A stretch of 35,468 bases of DNA. It comes from Acidimicrobiales bacterium (GTDB taxonomy: Bacteria > Actinomycetota > Acidimicrobiia > Acidimicrobiales > VFJN01). Shown one piece after another: positions 30,367 to 35,468 of this stretch (positions are counted from its first letter, which is position 1; each line of letters starts with the position of its first letter). The stretch spans positions 1-35,468 of the forward strand of contig DATHJB010000157.1 in NCBI GenBank assembly GCA_035316325.1. Reading direction: 5' to 3'. A program made the position numbers and the translations under genes. The notes below the pieces were generated by a model that saw nothing but the letters and a program-made list of their open reading frames with translations, made no database searches and was not told the origin of the DNA.

Positions 30367-32282
30367 TCGGTGAGCTGAACGGCAACGTCCCCGACTACCC
30401 GATCGACGAGGCGTGGACGAACCACAAGTTCGACATGACGCTCGTCGCCCCGCACAACCGGCGGCGCTTCAAGATCATCATCGTCGGCACCGGCCTGGCC
30501 GGGGCATCGGCGGCGGCGACGCTGGGCGAGCAGGGCTACGACGTCGAGGTCTTCACCCTCCACGACAGCCCCCGCCGGGCGCACTCGATCGCCGCCCAGG
30601 GCGGCATCAACGCCGCCAAGAACTACAAGGGCGACGGCGACTCGGTGCAGCGCCTCTTCTACGACACCATCAAGGGCGGCGACTTCCGCAGCCGTGAGGC
30701 CAACGTCTACCGGCTGGCCGAGGTGTCGGCGAACATCATCGACCAGTGCGTCGCCCAGGGCGTGCCCTTCGCCCGCGAGTACGGCGGCCTGCTCGACAAC
30801 CGCAGCTTCGGCGGCGCCCAGGTGGCCCGCACCTTCTACGCCCGCGGCCAGACCGGCCAGCAGCTGCTGCTCGGCGCCTACCAGGCCCTGGCCCGCCAGG
30901 TGCACGCCGGCACCGTGAAGCTGCACACCCGCACCGAGATGCTCGACCTGGTTGTCAAGGACGGCGTCGCCGTCGGCATCACCGTGCGCGACATGGTCAC
31001 CGGCCAGGTCCTGTCGCACTCGGCCCACGCCGTGGTGCTGGCCACCGGCGGCTACGGCAACGTCTACTACCTGTCGACCAACGCCAAGTTCTCCAACGTC
31101 ACGGCCGGCTGGCGGGCCCATCGGCGCGGCGCCCTGTTCGCCAACCCCTGCTACACGCAGATCCACCCCACCTGCATCCCGGCCTCGGACGAGTTCCAGT
31201 CGAAGCTGACGCTGATGTCGGAGTCGCTGCGCAACGACGGGCGCATCTGGGTGCCGAAGAACCCCGACGACACCCGCCGGGCCGACCAGATCCCCGAAGA
31301 GGACCGCGACTATTACCTCGAGCGCAAGTACCCGTCGTTCGGCAACCTGGTCCCCCGCGACGTGGCGTCACGGAACGCCAAGACGGTGGTCGACCAGGGT
31401 CGCGGTGTCGGCCCGCTGAAGAACGGCGTCTACCTCGACTTCTCGGGTGCCGTCGCCCGCCTCGGCGAGGACACCATCCGGGAGCGCTACGGGAACCTGT
31501 TCGACATGTACGAGCGCATCACCGACGAGGACCCCTACTCGGTCCCGATGCGCATCTACCCGGCGGTCCACTACACGATGGGCGGGCTCTGGGTGGACTA
31601 CAACCTGATGTCCAACGTGCCCGGCCTGTTCGTGCTGGGCGAGGGCAACTTCTCCGACCACGGCGCCAACCGCCTCGGCGCCTCGGCGCTGATGCAGGGC
31701 CTGGCCGACGGCTACTTCGTCGCCAGCTACACCCTGGCCAACTACCTGTCGGGCCAGCTCGGCAACGACCCGGTGCCCACGTCGGACCCCGTCTTCACCG
31801 ACGTCGAGGCCAACGTGGGCGACCGCATCGCCCGGTTCCTGTCGGTGAAGGGCACCCGCTCGGTCGACGACTTCCACCGCGACCTCGGGAAGATCATGTG
31901 GGAGTACTGCGGCATGGCCCGCAACAAGGAGGGCCTGGAGAAGGCCCTCTCCGAGATCCCGGCCCTGCGCGAGGAGTTCTGGAAGGACGTGCGGGTGCTC
32001 GGCGGCAACTCGCTCAACCAGTCGCTGGAGAAGGCCGGCCGCGTCGCCGACTTCTTCGAGCTGGGCGAGCTGCTGGTGCGCGACGCCCTCCACCGGGAGG
32101 AGTCGTGCGGAGGCCACTTCCGCGAGGAGCACCAGACCGACGACGGCGAGGCGCTCCGCGACGACGACCAGTTCGCCTACGTCGGCGCCTGGGAGTGGAC
32201 CGGCAAGGGCAACGACCCGAAGCTCCACAAGGAGCCCCTCGACTTCAAGAACGTGCACCTGACCCAGCGGTCGTACAAGTAG
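30363..32282 (+). CDS. sdhA: Succinate dehydrogenase / fumarate reductase flavoprotein SdhA
   Basis: 639 residues. It has the FAD-binding Rossmann motif [17 protein letters not shown] (about 38-54), His74 for covalent FAD in [18 protein letters not shown], and substrate-binding and catalytic blocks [29 protein letters not shown] and [20 protein letters not shown]. It oxidises succinate to fumarate. It starts at the GTG at 30363, overlapping the sdhC stop (GTGA), with GGAGGGGAAGG upstream, so it is translationally coupled. The length fits the CAB-type (Bacillus/Bacteroidetes-like) enzymes. Confidence 0.97.
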   Translation: MIGELNGNVPDYPIDEAWTNHKFDMTLVAPHNRRRFKIIIVGTGLAGASAAATLGEQGYDVEVFTLHDSPRRAHSIAAQGGINAAKNYKGDGDSVQRLFYDTIKGGDFRSREANVYRLAEVSANIIDQCVAQGVPFAREYGGLLDNRSFGGAQVARTFYARGQTGQQLLLGAYQALARQVHAGTVKLHTRTEMLDLVVKDGVAVGITVRDMVTGQVLSHSAHAVVLATGGYGNVYYLSTNAKFSNVTAGWRAHRRGALFANPCYTQIHPTCIPASDEFQSKLTLMSESLRNDGRIWVPKNPDDTRRADQIPEEDRDYYLERKYPSFGNLVPRDVASRNAKTVVDQGRGVGPLKNGVYLDFSGAVARLGEDTIRERYGNLFDMYERITDEDPYSVPMRIYPAVHYTMGGLWVDYNLMSNVPGLFVLGEGNFSDHGANRLGASALMQGLADGYFVASYTLANYLSGQLGNDPVPTSDPVFTDVEANVGDRIARFLSVKGTRSVDDFHRDLGKIMWEYCGMARNKEGLEKALSEIPALREEFWKDVRVLGGNSLNQSLEKAGRVADFFELGELLVRDALHREESCGGHFREEHQTDDGEALRDDDQFAYVGAWEWTGKGNDPKLHKEPLDFKNVHLTQRSYK

Positions 32283-32297
32283 GAGCGGCGACGCACG

Positions 32298-33068
32298 ATG
32301 GACATAACACTGCACATCTGGCGCCAGCCCGGCCCGGGGCAGCCCGGCCAGGTGGTCACCTACGTCGAGGAAGCCAAGGACATCAGCCCCGACATGTCGT
32401 TCCTGGAGATGCTCGACATCGTCAACGAGCGGCTGATCGCCAAGAACGAGGAGCCGATCGCCTTCGAGCACGACTGCCGCGAGGGCATCTGCGGCAGCTG
32501 CGGGATGATGATCAACGGCCAGGCCCACGGCCCCCAGCGGGGCACGGCCACCTGCCAGCTGCACATGCGCAAGTTCTCCGACGGCGACGAGATCTTCGTC
32601 GAGCCGTGGCGGGCCCGGGCGTTCCCGGTGCTGCGCGACCTCATCGTCGACCGCCAGGCGTTCGACCGCATCGTCGAGTCGGGCGGCTTCATCTCCGCCC
32701 CCACGGGCGCCGCCCCCGACGCCAACATCACGCCCATCCCCAAGGTGGTGGCCGACGCGGCGATGGACGCGGCGGCCTGCATCGGTTGCGGGGCCTGCGT
32801 GGCGGCCTGCCCCAACAACGCCGCCCAGCTGTTCACGGCGGCGAAGGTGCAGCACCTGAACCTGCTGCCCCAGGGCCAGGCGGAGCGCTACTCCCGGGTC
32901 ACGGCGATGGTCGACACGATGGAGGAGTTCTTCGGCTCCTGCACGAACCACGGCGAGTGCCAGGAGGCGTGCCCGAAGGAGATCTCGGTCGACTTCATCG
33001 CCTACATGAACCGCGACTACGTCAAGGCGCAGATCAAGAACAGGAAACTGCTGGGCCAGGTCTCCTGA
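32298..33068 (+). CDS. sdhB: Succinate dehydrogenase iron-sulfur subunit SdhB
   Basis: 256 residues. The N-terminal plant-type [2Fe-2S] domain has Cys60, Cys65, Cys68 and Cys86 ([12 protein letters not shown]). The C-terminal bacterial ferredoxin domain has [12 protein letters not shown] (Cys161, 164, 167, 171), with Cys215, Cys221 and Cys225 completing the [4Fe-4S] and [3Fe-4S] clusters. All cluster ligands are present. It carries electrons from SdhA to SdhC. It follows sdhA by 15 nt and closes the sdhCAB operon. Confidence 0.97.
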   Translation: MDITLHIWRQPGPGQPGQVVTYVEEAKDISPDMSFLEMLDIVNERLIAKNEEPIAFEHDCREGICGSCGMMINGQAHGPQRGTATCQLHMRKFSDGDEIFVEPWRARAFPVLRDLIVDRQAFDRIVESGGFISAPTGAAPDANITPIPKVVADAAMDAAACIGCGACVAACPNNAAQLFTAAKVQHLNLLPQGQAERYSRVTAMVDTMEEFFGSCTNHGECQEACPKEISVDFIAYMNRDYVKAQIKNRKLLGQVS

Positions 33069-33119
33069 TATCCGGATCTCCCCTGGCGCCGGGCGACCAG
33101 ATGCGCCAGACTCCCCGGC

Positions 33120-33761
33120 GTGGCGGAAGGTAATAAGGGGTCGGGCGGACTTACTGTCGATCCCTCTCGGATACTCGACTTCCTCATCGCAGCTGCGGTG
33201 CTGATCGTCGGCGCGCCCATCATCGTGGTCGCCGCGGTGCTCATCCGGCTCCAGATGGGGTCGCCGGTCCTGTTCAAGCAGGAGCGGGCAGGGCGCAACG
33301 GGAAGACGTTCGTGATGGTGAAGTTCCGCTCGATGCGGAACCCGAAGCCCGGCGAGGACGGCCCCGACTCCGACGCGGCGCGCCTCACCCGGCTCGGCAA
33401 GTTCATCCGGGCGACCAGCATCGACGAGCTGCCCACGATGGTGAACGTGCTGTGGGGCGAGATGAGCATGGTGGGGCCCCGGCCGCTGCCGGTGCGCTAC
33501 CTGCCCCGCTACTCCGACGAGCACGCCCGGCGCCACGACGTGCGCCCGGGCATCACCGGCTGGGCGCAGGTGAACGGCCGCAACGGCCTGACCTGGGACG
33601 AGCAGCTCGACCACGACGTCTGGTACGTCGAGCACCGGTCGCCCCGCCTCTACTTCGACATCCTCGGCCGCACGGTCCAGACGGTGCTGGCGCGCGACGG
33701 CATCAGCGAGGACGGCCACGCCACCCGCACGGAGTTCCCCGGGTCCGGGTATGCCGTCTGA
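33120..33761 (+). CDS. Polyprenyl-phosphate phosphoglycosyl transferase (PglC/sugar transferase family)
   Basis: 213 residues. A re-entrant membrane helix (about 18-42, ILDFLIAAAVLIVGAPIIVV) is followed by SPVLFKQERAGRNGKTF, KFRSMRNPKPGED, the catalytic Asp102-Glu103 dyad in TSIDELPTM, GEMSMVGPRPLP and RPGITGWAQVNGRN. The enzyme transfers a phospho-sugar from a UDP-sugar to undecaprenyl phosphate, starting glycan assembly at the inner membrane face. The GTG at 33120 lies 51 bp after sdhB. A 7-bp hairpin covers the start (33087-33093 with 33114-33120). It overlaps the next gene by 11 nt. It marks the beginning of an envelope polysaccharide operon. Confidence 0.93.
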   Translation: MAEGNKGSGGLTVDPSRILDFLIAAAVLIVGAPIIVVAAVLIRLQMGSPVLFKQERAGRNGKTFVMVKFRSMRNPKPGEDGPDSDAARLTRLGKFIRATSIDELPTMVNVLWGEMSMVGPRPLPVRYLPRYSDEHARRHDVRPGITGWAQVNGRNGLTWDEQLDHDVWYVEHRSPRLYFDILGRTVQTVLARDGISEDGHATRTEFPGSGYAV

Positions 33762-34746
33762 GCGGCCGACGGTCCTGATCTCCTCGGCCGGCCGGCGGGT
33801 GGAGCTCCTGCGTGCCTTCCGACGCACCCTCGAGGGCCTCGGGTCGGGCGACGGCCGGGTGCTGGCCGTCGACTGCTCCTGGTACTCGGGCGCCTTCCAC
33901 GACGCCGACGAGGCGTTCCTGGTGCCCCGCTGCGCCGACCCCGAGTTCATGCCCCGCATGCTGCAGATCTGCGAGGAGCAGCACGTCGACCTGGTGATCC
34001 CGACGCTCGACCCGGAGCTGCCGGTCTACGCCGCGGCTCGGGAGCAGTTCGCGGCGGTCGGCACCACGGTGGCGATCTCCAGCCCGGAGGTGGCGACGAT
34101 CGGGGGCGACAAGCAGCGCACCCACGACTGGCTGGTCGCCGGCGGTTTCCCCACCGTGCAGCAGGGGTCCGTCGACGACGTCCGGGCCGACCCCGACGCC
34201 TGGCCGTTCCCGCTGATCGTCAAGCCCCGCTTCGGCAGCGCCTCGATCGGCGTGGGCGTCGTGCACGACCTCGCCGAGCTGGAGCAGGCGGCCAACGGAC
34301 CCGACGCCCTGGTGCAGAGCCTGGCCACGGGTGTGGAGCACACGATCGACCTACTGGCGGACCGTGACGGCACGTGCCGGGTCGCCATCCCCCGGCGGCG
34401 GATCGAGGTCCGCTCCGGCGAGGTGTCGAAGGCGGTGACCGTGCGGTCGCCGGCGCTGATCGAACTGGCCGAGAAGCTGTGCGCGGCGCTGCCGGGTGCC
34501 TACGGGGCGCTCAACGTGCAGGTGTTCGTGGGCGACGAGCCGGGACAACTGGCGGTGATCGAGATGAATGCCCGCTTCGGTGGTGGGTACCCACTGTCGT
34601 ACGCGGCGGGAGCCGACTTCCCGTTGGCGCTGGTGCAGGATGCGCTGGGCCTACCATCGACCGCCCCCTTGCAGGGGTGGCAGGACGGGCTGGTGATGCT
34701 GCGCTACGACGCAGCCGTCTTCGTCACCGACCAGGACCAGGAGTAG
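33751..34746 (+). CDS. ATP-grasp ligase, CarB/PylC-like, in polysaccharide operon
   Basis: 331 residues. It has an N-terminal pre-ATP-grasp Rossmann-like domain (TVLISSAGRRVELLRAFRR, LAVDCSWYSGAF, VIPTLDPELPVYAA). An ATP-grasp domain follows from about residue 118, with Lys158 in FPLIVKPRFGSASIGVGV and the metal-binding Glu271 and Asn273 in VIEMNARFGGGYP. It is expected to couple a carboxylate to an amine through an acyl phosphate. Substrates are unknown. CarB-like ATP-grasp proteins of this form are seen in surface-glycan clusters. It starts within the last 11 nt of the sugar transferase gene. Confidence 0.85.
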   Translation: MPSERPTVLISSAGRRVELLRAFRRTLEGLGSGDGRVLAVDCSWYSGAFHDADEAFLVPRCADPEFMPRMLQICEEQHVDLVIPTLDPELPVYAAAREQFAAVGTTVAISSPEVATIGGDKQRTHDWLVAGGFPTVQQGSVDDVRADPDAWPFPLIVKPRFGSASIGVGVVHDLAELEQAANGPDALVQSLATGVEHTIDLLADRDGTCRVAIPRRRIEVRSGEVSKAVTVRSPALIELAEKLCAALPGAYGALNVQVFVGDEPGQLAVIEMNARFGGGYPLSYAAGADFPLALVQDALGLPSTAPLQGWQDGLVMLRYDAAVFVTDQDQE

Positions 34747-34753
34747 GAACCCA

Positions 34754-35428
34754 GTGACTCTCGCAGTCGACGCCATCGTGCTCGACATCGACGACACCCT
34801 GTACCTCGAGCGCGACTACGTCCGCAGCGGCTTCGAGGCCGTCGGCCGTTGGGCCCAGCGCGACCTGGGCATCGACGACTTCGGCGCCCGGGCCTGGGCC
34901 GCCTTCGAGTCCGGTGCCCGCAACACGATCTTCGACGACGTGCTGGCCGAGTGCGGCATGCGCAACGACGACGCCATGGTCACCGAGCTGGTGGCCCGCT
35001 ACCGCACCCACGCCCCGTCGATCGCTCTCGCCGCCGATGCCCGCGAGGGCCTCGACCGCTGGCAGGGCATGGTGGCGCTCGCCGCCATCACCGACGGGCA
35101 CCTGTCGAGCCAGCAGGCCAAGGCGCGGGCGCTCGGGCTGGAGGCGTGGACGTCGACGATGGTGTTCACCGCCAGCCTCGGCCCCGGCAAGGGCAAGCCC
35201 GACCCCGGGAGCTTCGAGCAGGTGCAGGGCGAGCTGGGCGTCGACGGCAAGAGCTGCGTGTACGTGGCCGACAACCCGGCCAAGGACTTCGCCGGGCCCC
35301 GCTCGCTGGGCTGGCGCACGGTGCGGGTGCGGCGGCGCCTGAGCCTGCACGCGGAGGTCGACAGCGGCGACGACGTCGACCACGAGATCACCACCCTCCA
35401 CCAGCTGGACGCGGTGCTGCTGACCTAG
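34754..35428 (+). CDS. HAD-superfamily hydrolase in polysaccharide operon
   Basis: 224 residues. It has motif I DIDDTLY with nucleophile Asp11 and acid/base Asp13, a helical cap (about 20-90), motif II ITDGH, motif III lysine in GPGKGKPDPGSF and motif IV YVADNPAKDF. It is probably a phosphatase acting on a small sugar phosphate or related intermediate. The GTG at 34754 follows the ATP-grasp stop by 7 nt, with AGGAG upstream. The neighbours suggest it prepares or trims a precursor for the glycan started by the phosphoglycosyl transferase. Confidence 0.87.
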   Translation: MTLAVDAIVLDIDDTLYLERDYVRSGFEAVGRWAQRDLGIDDFGARAWAAFESGARNTIFDDVLAECGMRNDDAMVTELVARYRTHAPSIALAADAREGLDRWQGMVALAAITDGHLSSQQAKARALGLEAWTSTMVFTASLGPGKGKPDPGSFEQVQGELGVDGKSCVYVADNPAKDFAGPRSLGWRTVRVRRRLSLHAEVDSGDDVDHEITTLHQLDAVLLT

Positions 35429-35451
35429 AAGAGAAGGGACGGGCGGGCGAC

Positions 35452-35468
35452 ATGAACCAACCGGCGGG
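35452..35468 (+). CDS. Start of next gene in the operon (five codons visible)
   Basis: ATG at 35452 reads MNQPA before the window ends. AGAAGGGAC upstream could be a ribosome-binding site, though it is 12 or more nt away. It lies 23 bp after the HAD gene on the same strand. The product cannot be identified. Confidence 0.35.

Noticed and set aside
33070-33077. ATCCGGAT palindrome after sdhB
   Set aside because: An 8-bp palindrome is expected by chance in this length of sequence and has no flanking support.
31368-33959. Open frame of 863 codons antisense to sdhA, sdhB and the sugar transferase
   Set aside because: It spans three well-recognised genes and their intergenic gaps and has no domain; it is a GC-skewed shadow frame.

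Overview
The window is high-GC DNA from an actinobacterium, most likely of the Acidimicrobiia type. The evidence is two WhiB-like Fe-S regulators, a DUF2342 zincin, an F420H2-dependent (Ddn-like) oxidoreductase, an SCO6745-family protein, a SenX3-RegX3-type phosphate system and widespread leaderless-type promoters (TANNNT 6-9 nt before the start codon). The lineage is inferred from gene content only. I see no rRNA, tRNA, CRISPR, insertion sequence or prophage. No gene-free stretch exceeds about 210 bp.

Layout. 1-1028 (minus): moaE, a 51-residue membrane protein and mreB (cut by the window edge), with overlapping ends. 1085-6103: an HtrA-like membrane protein that has lost its whole catalytic triad, an SDR protein with a C-terminal membrane helix, a DUF2342 zincin and an MFS transporter with a 23-proline run in its tail. 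6213-13559 (minus): one compact phosphate operon, pstS-pstC-pstA-pstB-phoU-surE-senX3-regX3, led by a direct-repeat Pho box. 13709-15207: NUDIX hydrolase and RmuC. 15417-18002: Ddn-like oxidoreductase and polyphosphate kinase. 18049-19680: a 91-residue unknown and an intact HtrA. 19815-22031: two WhiB genes bracketing tatA, a formiminotransferase and a PaaI-type thioesterase. 22240-27198: a Pro/Thr-rich surface protein and a vWA/MoxR pair split by an opposite-strand SCO6745-type gene. 27294-29432: a GH2 glycosidase. 29539-33068: sdhCAB. 33120-end: the start of a polysaccharide-type operon (phosphoglycosyl transferase, ATP-grasp, HAD and a further gene).

How the genes work together. Phosphate is the main theme. 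The Pst transporter, PhoU, the SenX3-RegX3 pair and SurE nucleotidase form one operon, and PPK1 sits 2.4 kb upstream of it under its own promoter. The other parts are housekeeping (respiration, Tat export, cell shape, molybdopterin) and envelope functions.

Most unusual points: (1) a 53-bp intergenic element present twice (52/53 identical), each time exactly 2 bp upstream of the -10 box of a minus-strand gene; (2) the triad-less HtrA-like protein in the same window as an intact HtrA; (3) at least twelve leaderless-type promoters with near-constant geometry; (4) an embedded surE and a strong hairpin between pstS and pstC; (5) a tiny membrane protein translationally linked to mreB; (6) two nested-hairpin terminators between convergent genes.
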